Assembly (NCBI GenBank): GCA_001795455.1
Contig: MGPB01000030.1
Span: 158,896-222,895 of the forward strand
DNA length: 64,000 nucleotides
Source: Curvibacter sp. GWA2_63_95
GTDB lineage: Bacteria > Pseudomonadota > Gammaproteobacteria > Burkholderiales > Burkholderiaceae_C
Direction: 5' to 3'
Below the pieces are notes generated by a model. The model made no database searches. It was not told the DNA's origin and was given only the letters and a program-made list of their open reading frames with translations. The translations under genes and the position numbers were made by a program. The stretch's first letter is position 1; each line of letters opens with the position of its first letter. Below are positions 1 to 8,605 of this stretch, piece by piece.

Positions 1-1490
1 CTGGGCGTGATGTTTTTGCCGCCCGCGGTGATGATGATGTCCTTCATGCGGTCGGTGATGCGGAAGAAGCCATCTTCGTCCTGCACACCCACGTCGCCGG
101 TGTGCAGCCAGCCGTCCGGGGTGAGGGTCTCGGCGGTTTTCTCGGGCAGGTTCAGGTAGCCGGCAAAGACGTTTTTGCCCCGCACCAAAATTTCACCAGT
201 CACCGGGTCCAGCTTCACCTCGTTAAAGCCAGCCGCCGGGCCGATGGAGCCGGGTTTGATCTTGTCGGCCGGCACGCCGGTAGAGGCGCCACAGGTCTCG
301 GTCATGCCCCACACCTCCAGCATGGGCACGCCCAACGCCAGGTACCAGCGCACCAGATCGGGAGAAATGGGCGCCGCCCCGGTGACCAGAAAACGTGCAC
401 GGTGGATGCCAATGAGCTTGCGCACATTGTTGAGTGCCAGCACCTGCGCGACGCGGAACTGGAACTTCAACCAACCGTCCACGGACTGACCGGCCAGGAC
501 CCGTTCGGCAATACGGGTGCCCACGCCAATCGCCCAGCCATAGGCGGCCTGCTGGATGAAGCCGGCCTCCTTCAGCCCAATCATCACGCCGGAATAAAAC
601 TTCTCCCACACCCGCGGCACGGCGGTGAACACCGTGGGGGCAATCTCCCGCACGTTCTCGGGAATGGTCTCTGGGTTCTCTACAAAATTGAGCTTGGCCC
701 CGGTGTACAGCCCGAAGTACTCGCCGCCCATGCGCTCGGCAATGTGGCACAGCGGCAGAAAACACATGCGTTCGTCCTGGTCGCTCTGGGCAATCAGGGT
801 GTTGAAACCGCGCACTGTGTAGACCAGGCCCTGGTGCAAGTGCATGGCACCCTTGGGTTTGCCGGTGGTGCCCGAGGTGTAGACCAGAATCGCCAGGTCC
901 TGGGGCTTGCAGGCGTCCACGCGCTGCTGCACCGCCTGCGGGTGGGTGGCGTTGTAGGCGCGGCCCAGTGCGCGTAGCGCATCCAGGCTGATGACGCCTG
1001 GGTCGTCCAGCCCGCGCAGGCCCTCCATGTCGAACACCACGATGGTGCGCAGCTTGGGGCACTGGTCGCGCACTTCCAGGGCCTTGTCGAGTTGTTCGTC
1101 GTCTTCCACAAACAGGACGCTGGTGGACGAGTCTTCACACAGGTAGTGCACCTGGCTGGCTGCATCGGTGGGGTAAATGCCGTTGGACACGCCACCGGCG
1201 GACAACACCGCCAGATCGGCCCAGACCCACTCCACCACGGTATTGGCCAGGATGGAGGCCGTATCACCTTGGTGAAATCCCAGGCTCATCAAGCCGCCGG
1301 CAATCTCGCGCACGGCATTGGCGGTCTGGTTCCAGGTCCAGCTGCGCCACAGGCCCAGATGCTTTTGCCGCAGCCAGATGTTTGGGCCGCGGCTTTGCAC
1401 CGCGTTCCAGAACATGGCCGGAATGGTCTCGCCCGCCATGACGATGTCATTGCGCGGTTGAATGTGTGAGGTATCCCAAAGTCCGCTCAT
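1..1490 (-). CDS. Long-chain acyl-CoA synthetase (AMP-forming), C-terminus cut by the window edge
   Basis: Adenylates a fatty or related carboxylic acid and transfers it to CoA. The frame is open from the ATG at 1488-1490 to base 1, so the C-terminal part lies outside the window. The protein begins MSGLWDTSHIQ. The adenylation P-loop YTSGTTGKPKGAM is encoded around 850-890, and the later motifs EVWGMTET and DGWLHTGDVG are also present. It starts 4 nt after livF and is transcribed with it, as the last visible gene of the liv-type operon. The uptake genes together with an acyl-CoA ligase suggest import and activation of an organic acid, but the substrate cannot be read from the sequence. Confidence 0.9.
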   Translation of the reverse strand, partial: MSGLWDTSHIQPRNDIVMAGETIPAMFWNAVQSRGPNIWLRQKHLGLWRSWTWNQTANAVREIAGGLMSLGFHQGDTASILANTVVEWVWADLAVLSAGGVSNGIYPTDAASQVHYLCEDSSTSVLFVEDDEQLDKALEVRDQCPKLRTIVVFDMEGLRGLDDPGVISLDALRALGRAYNATHPQAVQQRVDACKPQDLAILVYTSGTTGKPKGAMHLHQGLVYTVRGFNTLIAQSDQDERMCFLPLCHIAERMGGEYFGLYTGAKLNFVENPETIPENVREIAPTVFTAVPRVWEKFYSGVMIGLKEAGFIQQAAYGWAIGVGTRIAERVLAGQSVDGWLKFQFRVAQVLALNNVRKLIGIHRARFLVTGAAPISPDLVRWYLALGVPMLEVWGMTETCGASTGVPADKIKPGSIGPAAGFNEVKLDPVTGEILVRGKNVFAGYLNLPEKTAETLTPDGWLHTGDVGVQDEDGFFRITDRMKDIIITAGGKNITP

Positions 1491-1494
1491 GTAT

Positions 1495-2292
1495 TCACCG
1501 CCATGTCTTCTTTTTCTTCCAGCGCCGCTCTCCGCGCACGCCGTCTTCCTTCATGCCGAGGTAGAACTCCTTGATATCGTCCTTCTCGCGCAGGTGGGCG
1601 CAGGTGTCTTCCATGACGATGCGGCCGTTCTCCAGCACATAGCCGTAGTCCGCGGCGTTGAGCGCCATGTTGGCGTTTTGTTCCACCAGCAGGATGGTGG
1701 TGCCGCGCTCGCGGTTGATGCGCACCACGATCTCGAAGATCTCCTTCGTGAGCTTCGGGCTCAGGCCCAGGCTGGGCTCGTCCAGCAGGATCAGATCGGG
1801 GTCTGCCATCAGCGCGCGGCTGATCGCCAGCATCTGCTGCTGCCCGCCCGAGAGCAGGCCGGCATCCTGTGTGGCGCGCTCTTTGAGGATGGGGAAGTAG
1901 CCGTACACCGTCTCGATGTCCTTGGCCACGCCGTCGCGGTCGGAGCGGGTGTAGGCGCCCATCAGCAGGTTGTCGCGCACACTCAGCAGCGGAAACACCT
2001 CCCGCCCCTCGGGTACATGACTCAGTCCCTCCTGCACGATATACGCCGGGTCTTTGGCGGTGATGTCCGCGCCCTTGAACTCCACCGAACCCTTGCACGG
2101 GTCGATGATGCCGGAGATGGTTTTGAGGATGGTGGTCTTGCCCGCGCCGTTGCTGCCCAACACGGTGGCAATCTCGCCGCGGCGCACCTGCAGGCTCACA
2201 CCACGGATGGCCTTGATGGGGCCATACGCGCTTTCCACGTTGAGCAGCTTGAGCACCGGTTGGTCGCTGATGGGCGGCGGCTGGGTGCTCAT
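1495..2292 (-). CDS. livF: Branched-chain amino-acid type ABC transporter ATP-binding protein LivF
   Basis: One of two cytoplasmic ATPases that power the liv-type (HAAT family) importer. The 265-residue protein has Walker A GSNGAGKTT (about residues 46-54), the ABC signature LSGGQQQM and Walker B LILLDEPSLG, followed by the LivF-typical GLSPKL. The ATG at 2290-2292 overlaps the livG stop by 4 nt, which indicates translational coupling. The C-terminus is unusually basic (RRWKKKKTWR). Substrates of this family range from branched-chain amino acids to urea and aromatic acids, so leucine is not proven here. Confidence 0.93.
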   Translation of the reverse strand: MSTQPPPISDQPVLKLLNVESAYGPIKAIRGVSLQVRRGEIATVLGSNGAGKTTILKTISGIIDPCKGSVEFKGADITAKDPAYIVQEGLSHVPEGREVFPLLSVRDNLLMGAYTRSDRDGVAKDIETVYGYFPILKERATQDAGLLSGGQQQMLAISRALMADPDLILLDEPSLGLSPKLTKEIFEIVVRINRERGTTILLVEQNANMALNAADYGYVLENGRIVMEDTCAHLREKDDIKEFYLGMKEDGVRGERRWKKKKTWR

Positions 2293-3113
2293 GCGCTCAC
2301 TCCCTGGGTTTGGCGGCGCAGGGACGAGACATCGTCAATAGACCCCAGATAGGCCTCCACCACATCCGGATCGGTCTGCACCTCGCGCGGTGTGCCCATG
2401 GCCAGCACCTCGCCCTGGTTCATGGCGAGCACGCGGTCGCTCACTTTGGACACCAGGCTCATGTCGTGTTCCACCATCAGCACGGTGATGCCCAGCTCGT
2501 GTTTGATGTCCTGGATCCAGAACGCCATGTCGTCGGTTTCTTCCACATTCAGGCCGCTGGACGGCTCGTCCAGCAAGAGCAGTTTGGGTTCGGTGCACAG
2601 GGCGCGGGCCATCTCCACCACCTTGCGCACGCCATAGGGCAGGCCGGCCACCAGCGAGTCACGGTAGTGCTGCAGGTCCAGAAACTCGATCACCTCTTCG
2701 GCCTTCTCGCGGGCACGCAATTCGGCCTCGCGCGCAGCGCGGGTGAACAACAGGTCCTGCCACAACCCGGTCTTGCGGTGGGTGTGGCGGCCTATCAGCA
2801 GGTTGTGCAGCACACTGGCGTGTTCAAACAGCTCGATGTTCTGAAAGGTGCGCGCAATGCCCAGCGAGGCCACGTCTTGCGGCGGCTGCGCAGTCAGTTT
2901 GAGCGTGCCCTGCGGGCCCAGGTAGTCAATGTCACCCGTGGTCGGGGTGTAGATGCGGCTGATCAGGTTGAACACCGTGGTTTTGCCGGCGCCGTTGGGG
3001 CCAATCAGGGTGAACACCTCACCCTGCTTCACGTCAAAGCTCACGTTGTTGACGGCCAGCACGCCGCCAAAGCGCACGCTGAGGTTGTTGGCAGAAAGGA
3101 GGGTATCAGTCAT
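2289..3113 (-). CDS. livG: Branched-chain amino-acid type ABC transporter ATP-binding protein LivG
   Basis: Second ATPase of the liv-type importer, 274 residues. Visible motifs are Walker A GPNGAGKTT (about 38-46), a signature region in the degenerate form AGLPYGVRKVVEMARAL, and Walker B LLLLDEPSSGL. LivG proteins are longer than LivF because of an extra helical insert, here the region rich in RAREKAEE. The stop overlaps the livF start. A 100-bp gap with a GC-rich palindrome separates it from livM upstream. Confidence 0.93.
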   Translation of the reverse strand: MTDTLLSANNLSVRFGGVLAVNNVSFDVKQGEVFTLIGPNGAGKTTVFNLISRIYTPTTGDIDYLGPQGTLKLTAQPPQDVASLGIARTFQNIELFEHASVLHNLLIGRHTHRKTGLWQDLLFTRAAREAELRAREKAEEVIEFLDLQHYRDSLVAGLPYGVRKVVEMARALCTEPKLLLLDEPSSGLNVEETDDMAFWIQDIKHELGITVLMVEHDMSLVSKVSDRVLAMNQGEVLAMGTPREVQTDPDVVEAYLGSIDDVSSLRRQTQGVSA

Positions 3114-3213
3114 AAAGAGAGGCCTTGAACGCCGCCGGGCCGCCCCAAGGCGGGAGCGCCCCCTTCGGGGGGCAGCGACCCGCGGAAGCGGTGGAGCGTG
3201 GGGGCGACGTTCT
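3114..3213. repeat. GC-rich intergenic palindrome between livM and livG
   Basis: The gap contains a strong dyad: GCGCCCCC, a TTC loop and GGGGGGC (about 3156-3173), next to CGCCCCAAGGCGGG. A related GC-rich dyad sits in the livM-livH gap. Such sequences can form stable RNA hairpins and may tune processing or relative expression within the operon. The function is inferred. No T-tract follows, so it is not a clear terminator. Confidence 0.55.
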
Positions 3214-4290
3214 TCATTTCAGCCGGTCCGATTTCTGGAACGATTTCTGCCGCTTGAACATGCCCTTGCGGTAGAACGGAAACATCTGTAAATAGGTGCG
3301 CACCTTGAGCCAGCGGCCATACAGGCCCATGGGTTCAAACAGCACAAAAATGATCAGCATGCTGCCGTAGATCACACTCTTGAGCCCCGGTGCCTGGCCA
3401 ATGAACTCCGGCAAAAACTCTTTCACGGCCGAAATGCCCTGCGGCAGGATGATCAGGAAGATGGCCCCCAGGAACACGCCGTGGATGGAGCCCAGGCCGC
3501 CGATCACGATCATCAGCAACAGGTCGATCGACTGCAGCAGGTTGAACTGGTCGGGCGAAATAAAACGCAGGTTGTGCGCATACAGGGCTCCGGCCACGCC
3601 CGCCAGTGCCGCAGAAATGGCAAACGACAGGGTCTTGTAATACGCCAGGTGGATACCCATGCTTTGGGCCGATATCTCGGAGTCGCGGATGGCCACAAAG
3701 GCCCGGCCCGTGGGTGTGCGCAGCAGGTTCAGGATGCCCAGCGTGCAGACCACGGTGACCAGCAGGCACACAAAGTAAAAACCGGCGCCGCTGCCCAGGT
3801 CATAGCCCAGCAGCTTGATGGCGGCGACCGACTTGCCCGCATTGCCGCCGGTGACCGACTCCCAGCGCGCAAACACCTCTTCGATGATGAAACCAAACGA
3901 CAGCGTGGCCATGCCCAGGTAAATGCCCTTGAGCCGCAGGGCCGGCAGGCCCACCACGATGCCGATGAGGGCCGACAAGAAGCCCGACACGGCCAGCGAC
4001 AGAAAGAAGGGCAAGCCCGCTGCCGTGAGGTAGGCCTGGGCGTAAGCCCCCACGCCCAAAAATGCCGCATGCCCCAGCGAAAACTGCCCAGTGAATCCGG
4101 CCAGCAGCATCAACCCCAGGCCCGCCACGGCATAGATCAGCACCAGATTGAGCTGGGCCAGGCTGTATTCGGCGAGCATCCAGGGGGCGGCCAGCAGAAA
4201 GACCGCCAGCGCGCTGTACCAGAACACATGCCCGCCATGTTTGGCAAGGTTGATGTCCTGCGCGTAGTCCGTTTTGAATATGAATCTCAC
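3214..4290 (-). CDS. livM: Branched-chain amino-acid type ABC transporter permease LivM
   Basis: Inner-membrane permease of the liv-type importer, 358 residues, with about ten hydrophobic segments. The LivM-typical block LRLKGIYLGMATLSFGFIIEE is present (its middle, GIYLGMATLSFG, is the conserved EAA-like region), as is the later GGLGSIHGVFLGA. The start ATG is at 4288-4290. It pairs with LivH to form the membrane channel. The basic tail (FKRQKSFQKSDRLK) is somewhat longer than in most relatives. Confidence 0.92.
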   Translation of the reverse strand: MRFIFKTDYAQDINLAKHGGHVFWYSALAVFLLAAPWMLAEYSLAQLNLVLIYAVAGLGLMLLAGFTGQFSLGHAAFLGVGAYAQAYLTAAGLPFFLSLAVSGFLSALIGIVVGLPALRLKGIYLGMATLSFGFIIEEVFARWESVTGGNAGKSVAAIKLLGYDLGSGAGFYFVCLLVTVVCTLGILNLLRTPTGRAFVAIRDSEISAQSMGIHLAYYKTLSFAISAALAGVAGALYAHNLRFISPDQFNLLQSIDLLLMIVIGGLGSIHGVFLGAIFLIILPQGISAVKEFLPEFIGQAPGLKSVIYGSMLIIFVLFEPMGLYGRWLKVRTYLQMFPFYRKGMFKRQKSFQKSDRLK

Positions 4291-4411
4291 CGTGCCCCCC
4301 CCCGAAGCGCCTGTGGCGCCTCCCCCTCAGGGGGCGCTACCAGCGGCCCGGCAAAGCCGGTTCCGCGGTAGCCCTGGTGCGTGGGGTGGCTGGCCTCTAC
4401 CTGGGCTCTTT
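4291..4411. repeat. GC-rich intergenic palindrome between livH and livM
   Basis: The 121-bp gap holds a C-run followed by GGCGCCTCCCCCTCAGGGGGCGC, described here as arms CCCCCT and AGGGGG, with the smaller dyad CCGGCAAAGCCGG next to it. It resembles the dyad in the livM-livG gap in composition and position, so the operon carries a GC-rich hairpin on both sides of livM. The role is unknown. mRNA processing or attenuation is possible. Confidence 0.5.
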
Positions 4412-5308
4412 TCATACTTTCTTTCTGAGCTGTTCGCCAAACAGGCCGTTGGGCCTGACCATCAGCATGACCAGCACCACCACATAGGCTGCGGTGTCCT
4501 TGAAGCCGTCGGGCAGGTAGAAGCCGGCAAAGGACTCGACCAGGCCAATCACCAGGCCGCCCACGATGGCACCGGGCAGACTGCCAAAGCCGCCCACCAC
4601 GGCGGCCGGGAAGGCCTTGAGCCCAATCATTCCCATGTTGGCGTGCACAAAGGTGATGGGGGCCAGCAAGACGCCGGCAATGGCGGCAACGGCTGCAGCC
4701 AAGCCCCAGGCCAGGCCATTGAGGCGCTGCACCGGAATGCCCATGTAGTAGGCCGCCAGCTGGTTTTGCGAAGCCGCTTGCATGGCAATGCCCAGCTTGC
4801 TGTAGCGAAACAGGGCAAACAACAACACGCACAAAACGCCGGTGGCGCCGATGATGACCAGGTGTTCCACGTTGAGCACCAGCGCGCCAATGCCCATCTC
4901 GTTGCCGCCGAATTTGAGAATTTCGTCCTTGTAGGGCACGGGCAGGGCGTTGGTGTCGGTGCCCATGCCGGGGATCATGGTGATCAGGCCACGCGCCACA
5001 TAACCGATGCCGATGGTCAGCATGACGATGGAAAAGGCGGGCTGACCAAGGATGGGGCGGATGACTACACGCTCCAGCACGATGCCGAAGGCCGCCATGG
5101 CGACGATGGCGCTGGGCACCGCCACCCAATAGGGGAAGCCCAGCAACGTCATGCCCGCCAGGCCGCCAAAAGCGCCCAACATCATCAGCTCACCCTGGGC
5201 GAAGCTGACGGTCTCGGTCGCTTTGTAAATGAGCACGAAGCCCAGTGCGATCAGGCCGTAAATGCACCCTTGTGCGACGCCGCTGATCAGCAATTGAAGG
5301 AACTGCAC
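4412..5308 (-). CDS. livH: Branched-chain amino-acid type ABC transporter permease LivH
   Basis: Inner-membrane permease, 298 residues, first gene of the operon. Typical LivH features are the N-terminal ISGVAQGCIYGLIALGFVLIY, the block SFAQGELMMLGAFGG and the C-terminal RPNGLFGE. The start is a GTG at 5306-5308, supported by the Shine-Dalgarno sequence AGGAGG just upstream. No periplasmic binding protein (livK/livJ) is encoded next to it in this window. The GTG lies in one arm of a perfect 10-bp inverted repeat described separately, which could regulate the whole operon. Confidence 0.93.
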   Translation of the reverse strand: MQFLQLLISGVAQGCIYGLIALGFVLIYKATETVSFAQGELMMLGAFGGLAGMTLLGFPYWVAVPSAIVAMAAFGIVLERVVIRPILGQPAFSIVMLTIGIGYVARGLITMIPGMGTDTNALPVPYKDEILKFGGNEMGIGALVLNVEHLVIIGATGVLCVLLFALFRYSKLGIAMQAASQNQLAAYYMGIPVQRLNGLAWGLAAAVAAIAGVLLAPITFVHANMGMIGLKAFPAAVVGGFGSLPGAIVGGLVIGLVESFAGFYLPDGFKDTAAYVVVLVMLMVRPNGLFGEQLRKKV

Positions 5309-5334
5309 CTTGCCTCCTCGTGTTGTGCAGTTCC
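5299..5334 (-). promoter_or_regulatory. Perfect 10-bp inverted repeat over the livH start codon
   Basis: GGAACTGCAC at 5299-5308 is repeated inverted as GTGCAGTTCC at 5325-5334, with a 16-nt spacer. In the mRNA sense the GTG start is the first codon of the 3' arm and the AGGAGG ribosome-binding site lies in the loop. A -10-like TATAAC sits at 5335-5340. It could be a repressor operator over the transcription start or a translation-controlling hairpin. If transcription starts about 7 nt after the -10, the 5' arm of the RNA would be truncated, which favours an operator. Confidence 0.6.
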
Positions 5335-5445
5335 GTTATAGCGGGAGCCCCCTTTTTTACCGATAGGGTTCTCACTGATCTCGTAGACCCTTAGCGCAGG
5401 GCTGTGAGCATCGTTTTTCTTGTGGCGCGAGATTTATAAGAAACA

Positions 5446-5495
5446 GGCCTGTATTGCCCGTGGATATTGCGCAGGCAGCTACGTAATTTGTAGCA
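5446..5495 (+). repeat. Interspersed 50-bp element, copy 1 (intergenic)
   Basis: It starts GGCCTGTATTGCCC, has the core ATTGCGCAGGCAGCT and ends TTGTAGCA. The layout matches the other copies: 22 nt, TGCGC, then 23 nt ending TAGCA. It abuts the stop codon of the thioesterase gene (5496-5498). Confidence 0.75.
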
Positions 5496-5912
5496 TCAAA
5501 TGGCGCGAACCGGGATCTCTCTGGGCTGCCCCTTGTCGTCAATGGCCACATAGGTCAGTGACGCCTCGGTGACTTTGATGTACTGCCCCTGGCTGCGAAA
5601 ACGCTCGGCATAGACCTCCACCTTCACGGTGATGGAGGTGCGGCCGATGCGGCTGACCTTGCTGAAGAAGCTCAAGATGTCACCCACGCGCACGGGTTGT
5701 TTGAAGACAAACTCGTTCACCGCCACCGTGGCCATGCGGCCCTGGGTGTAACGGGCGGGCAGCACCGAGCCGGCCAGGTCGACCTGGGCCATGACCCAGC
5801 CGCCAAAGATGTCGCCATTGGCATTGCAGTCACCGGGCATGGGGATGACTTTGAGCACCAGTTCCTGGTCTGTGGGTAATTGAACGAGCAATGGGCTTGC
5901 ATTGGTAGACAT
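5496..5912 (-). CDS. yciA: Hotdog-fold acyl-CoA thioesterase, YciA type
   Basis: Hydrolyses acyl-CoA esters in the cytoplasm. The 138-residue protein has the hotdog catalytic region NANGDIFGGWVMAQVDLAG, in which Asn and Asp are the conserved positions, followed by RMATVAVNEFVFKQPVRVGD. Length and motifs fit YciA-like proteins. The ATG at 5910-5912 (MSTNASPL) is preferred over a GTG two codons upstream because it matches the family's N-terminus. It is transcribed away from the exporter gene that follows. Confidence 0.88.
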   Translation of the reverse strand: MSTNASPLLVQLPTDQELVLKVIPMPGDCNANGDIFGGWVMAQVDLAGSVLPARYTQGRMATVAVNEFVFKQPVRVGDILSFFSKVSRIGRTSITVKVEVYAERFRSQGQYIKVTEASLTYVAIDDKGQPREIPVRAI

Positions 5913-5953
5913 GGGCACAATCCTGACTTGAAACTTATCCCGGATTGTCCCCC

Positions 5954-7825
5954 ATGCGCCCCTCAGGTATTCCCGCCGCCGCCCCCATGGCCCCCGCTTC
6001 TGCCACGGGTGCCGCAGCCACGGTGCCCCCCAAGTCGGATTGGGACACGCTGCGTCGCCTCTTTCCCTACCTCTGGGCCTACAAATGGCGCGTGATCGCC
6101 GCGCTGGCCTTTATGGTGGGCGCCAAGTTGGCCAACGTGGGGGTGCCGCTGCTGCTCAAGAATTTGGTGGACACCATGACACTGAAGCCGGGCGACCCCG
6201 CCGCACTGCTGGTGGTGCCGGCCGCGCTGCTGCTGGGCTACGGCGCGTTGCGCCTGTCCACCTCGCTGTTCACCGAGCTGCGCGAGTTGGTGTTTGCCAA
6301 GGCCACCGAAGGTGCGGCGCGCAGCATCAGCCTGCAGGTGTTTCGCCACCTGCACGCCATGAGCCTGCGCTTCCACCTGGAGCGCCAGACCGGCGGTATG
6401 ACTCGCGACATCGAGCGCGGCACGCGCGGTGTGCACTCGCTCATCAGCTATTCGCTCTACAGCATCATCCCCACGCTGATCGAGGTGGCGCTGGTGCTCA
6501 CGCTCTTGGCAGTCAAGTTCGATGTCTGGTTTGCCTGGATCACCATCGTGGCGCTGGGCGTCTACATCGCCTTCACCATCACCGTGACCGAATGGCGCAC
6601 CCAGTTCCGCAAGAAGATGAACGACATGGACAGCACGGCCCACAGCCGCGCCATCGATTCGCTCCTCAACTACGAAACGGTGAAGTACTTCAACAACGAA
6701 GAGTTTGAAGCCCGGCGCTACGACGAAAACCTGGAGAAGTACCGCCGCGCCGCCGTCAAGAGCCAGACCACGCTCTCCCTGCTCAACACCGGGCAGCAGC
6801 TCATCATCGCCGTGGCCCTGGTCACCATGCTGTGGCGCGCCACGCAGGGCGTGGTGGAGGGGCGCATGACATTGGGCGACCTGGTCATGGTCAACGCCTT
6901 CATGATCCAGCTCTACATTCCGCTGAACTTTCTGGGCGTGATCTACCGCGAGATCAAGCAAAGCCTGACCGACCTGGAAAAGATGTTCACGCTGATGGAG
7001 CGTGAACGCGAGATTGCCGACGTGCCCGGCGCCCAGGCGCTGCAGCTGGCTGCCAGTGGCGCCGATGCCGCCGTGCGGTTTGAGAACGTCACCTTCAGTT
7101 ATGACCCGGCGGGCAGCACCGCTGCCGCAGGCACCACGGCACGCACCATCCTGCATGGCATCAGCTTCGAGATTCCGGCAGGCAAAACCGTGGCCGTGGT
7201 GGGCCCCAGTGGCTCGGGCAAATCGACGCTGGCGCGCCTGCTGTTCCGCTTTTACGACGTACAGCAGGGCCGCATCACTATCGCCGGGCAAGACATCAAG
7301 CAGGTCACGCAAAGCAGCGTGCGCCAGGCGATTGGCATCGTGCCGCAGGACACGGTGTTGTTCAACGACACCGTGGAATACAACATCGCCTACGGCCGCC
7401 CCGGCGCCACGCGCACCGAGGTGGAGGCTGCCGCCAAGGCCGCCCACATCCACGCCTTTATTGCTGCGGCGCCCAAGGGCTACGACACCATGGTGGGCGA
7501 GCGCGGCCTGAAGCTCAGCGGTGGCGAGAAACAGCGCGTGGCGATTGCCCGCACCCTGCTGAAGAACCCGCCGGTGATGATTTTTGACGAAGCCACCAGC
7601 GCACTGGACAGCGCCAACGAGCGCGCCATCCAGGCTGAGCTGGCTGGCGTGTCGCAGAACAAGACCACGCTGGTTATCGCCCACCGGCTCTCCACCGTGG
7701 TGGACGCGCACGAGATTTTGGTCATGGACGCCGGCCACATCATCGAGCGCGGCACCCACGCCCAGCTGCTGGCCGCCAACGGCCGCTACGCAGCCATGTG
7801 GGCCTTGCAGCAGAGCGCGGAGTGA
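5954..7825 (+). CDS. Atm1/HMT1-type ABC exporter (fused permease and ATPase)
   Basis: Half-size ABC exporter of 623 residues. An Ala/Pro-rich N-terminus is followed by a six-helix membrane domain (about 40-330) and a nucleotide-binding domain. The latter carries Walker A GPSGSGKST (about 416-424), signature LSGGEKQRVAIARTLL (about 520) and Walker B VMIFDEATSALDS. The membrane domain contains the Atm1-family stretch SLLNYETVKYFNNEEFE. In mitochondria and proteobacteria Atm1 proteins export glutathione or sulfur compounds and give metal tolerance, so a similar role is inferred. The ATG at 5954 is used, since upstream in-frame codons lack support. Confidence 0.9.
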   Translation: MRPSGIPAAAPMAPASATGAAATVPPKSDWDTLRRLFPYLWAYKWRVIAALAFMVGAKLANVGVPLLLKNLVDTMTLKPGDPAALLVVPAALLLGYGALRLSTSLFTELRELVFAKATEGAARSISLQVFRHLHAMSLRFHLERQTGGMTRDIERGTRGVHSLISYSLYSIIPTLIEVALVLTLLAVKFDVWFAWITIVALGVYIAFTITVTEWRTQFRKKMNDMDSTAHSRAIDSLLNYETVKYFNNEEFEARRYDENLEKYRRAAVKSQTTLSLLNTGQQLIIAVALVTMLWRATQGVVEGRMTLGDLVMVNAFMIQLYIPLNFLGVIYREIKQSLTDLEKMFTLMEREREIADVPGAQALQLAASGADAAVRFENVTFSYDPAGSTAAAGTTARTILHGISFEIPAGKTVAVVGPSGSGKSTLARLLFRFYDVQQGRITIAGQDIKQVTQSSVRQAIGIVPQDTVLFNDTVEYNIAYGRPGATRTEVEAAAKAAHIHAFIAAAPKGYDTMVGERGLKLSGGEKQRVAIARTLLKNPPVMIFDEATSALDSANERAIQAELAGVSQNKTTLVIAHRLSTVVDAHEILVMDAGHIIERGTHAQLLAANGRYAAMWALQQSAE

Positions 7826-7840
7826 TTTAAGGGCGTTTTT

Positions 7841-7890
7841 GGCCTCTGGCCCCCGTGGTTATTGCGCAAACAGCTCCTTAATTAATAGCA
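7841..7890 (+). repeat. Interspersed 50-bp element, copy 2 (intergenic)
   Basis: It begins GGCCTCTGGCCCCCGTGG, has the core TTGCGCAAACAGCTCC and ends AATTAATAGCA. It lies in the 152-bp gap between the ABC exporter and the next gene. Confidence 0.8.
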
Positions 7891-7977
7891 TTTTTTGCAC
7901 AAAACAGGGGCTTTGCCGGGCCGCGTACACTCTGCGCCCACGGCTTCTCCTCCGCTTTTCTGACTCTTGTTTGCTCT

Positions 7978-8583
7978 ATGGACCTTCTGATTTTTGCCGC
8001 GCTGGTGATGGGCGTGTGGGTGCTCAAAAACCGCGACCAGCGCCGTCGCATTGGCTTGCTGGGCAACCACTTGGCGCGTTACGACATCGAAAAACTCATG
8101 GAAGGCCTGACCGAGGGCTACTTGCGCGCACTGGGCGAGGCCGATGCCGAGCGCCAGGCCCAGGTATGGAGTTTTCTGGATGCGCAGGAAGTCAAGCTGC
8201 GCGACCAGTTCCAGGCCTTTGCCGCCGAGTTTGCGCGTGAAGACGCGGCGCTCACCCGGGTCAGCAAGCTGCCCGTCGCGCTGCCCTTTGCCAGCACCCT
8301 GTTTCCCGCGGCCACGTTCGACCTGCGCCAGGCGTTTGCCCTCCATGCCCAAGCAATTGCCGATGCGGTGGACAACCGTGCCCAGCGCAGCCAGAAGGCC
8401 AAGGCCTTCACCCTCTCGGCCGAACTGTTCCTGATGCAGCACACCTGCCACTGGTATTGCCGTTCCAAGGCCGTGGCCTCGGCCCGCCTGCTGGCACGGC
8501 ACAAGACCCCGTATGCGCAGGTGCTGGCGTCGGTGGCACCGGCCACCCGCACACGCTTCGAGGCCTTGCTGCGGGGCGCGTGA
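7978..8583 (+). CDS. Unknown protein with an N-terminal membrane anchor
   Basis: I do not recognise a named family. The 201-residue protein starts with one hydrophobic segment (MDLLIFAALVMGVWVL) followed by a basic stretch, so it is probably anchored in the inner membrane with a cytoplasmic, mostly helical domain. It has Cys-containing motifs HTCHWYC near residue 157 and no recognisable catalytic signature. A TACACT -10-like element lies about 50 nt upstream (7926-7931). It ends 22 nt before narX but its promoter is separate, so a role in nitrate sensing cannot be claimed. Confidence 0.65.
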   Translation: MDLLIFAALVMGVWVLKNRDQRRRIGLLGNHLARYDIEKLMEGLTEGYLRALGEADAERQAQVWSFLDAQEVKLRDQFQAFAAEFAREDAALTRVSKLPVALPFASTLFPAATFDLRQAFALHAQAIADAVDNRAQRSQKAKAFTLSAELFLMQHTCHWYCRSKAVASARLLARHKTPYAQVLASVAPATRTRFEALLRGA

Positions 8584-8593
8584 CCCGGCCGCG

Positions 8594-8599
8594 CATAAT
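8594..8599 (+). promoter_or_regulatory. Candidate -10 element six bases before narX
   Basis: CATAAT lies inside the small dyad GCGCA-TAATT-TGCGC (8591-8605), which runs directly into the narX ATG. There is no Shine-Dalgarno sequence. If this is the -10, the transcript would begin at or very near the ATG (leaderless). Confidence 0.4.
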
Positions 8600-8605
8600 T
8601 TGCGC

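Noticed and set aside
5963..7759. Antisense open frame of 598 codons in the Atm1-type exporter
   Set aside because: It is a composition artefact. Its protein is rich in His, Gln and Gly and shows no motif, while the plus strand has full ABC motifs.
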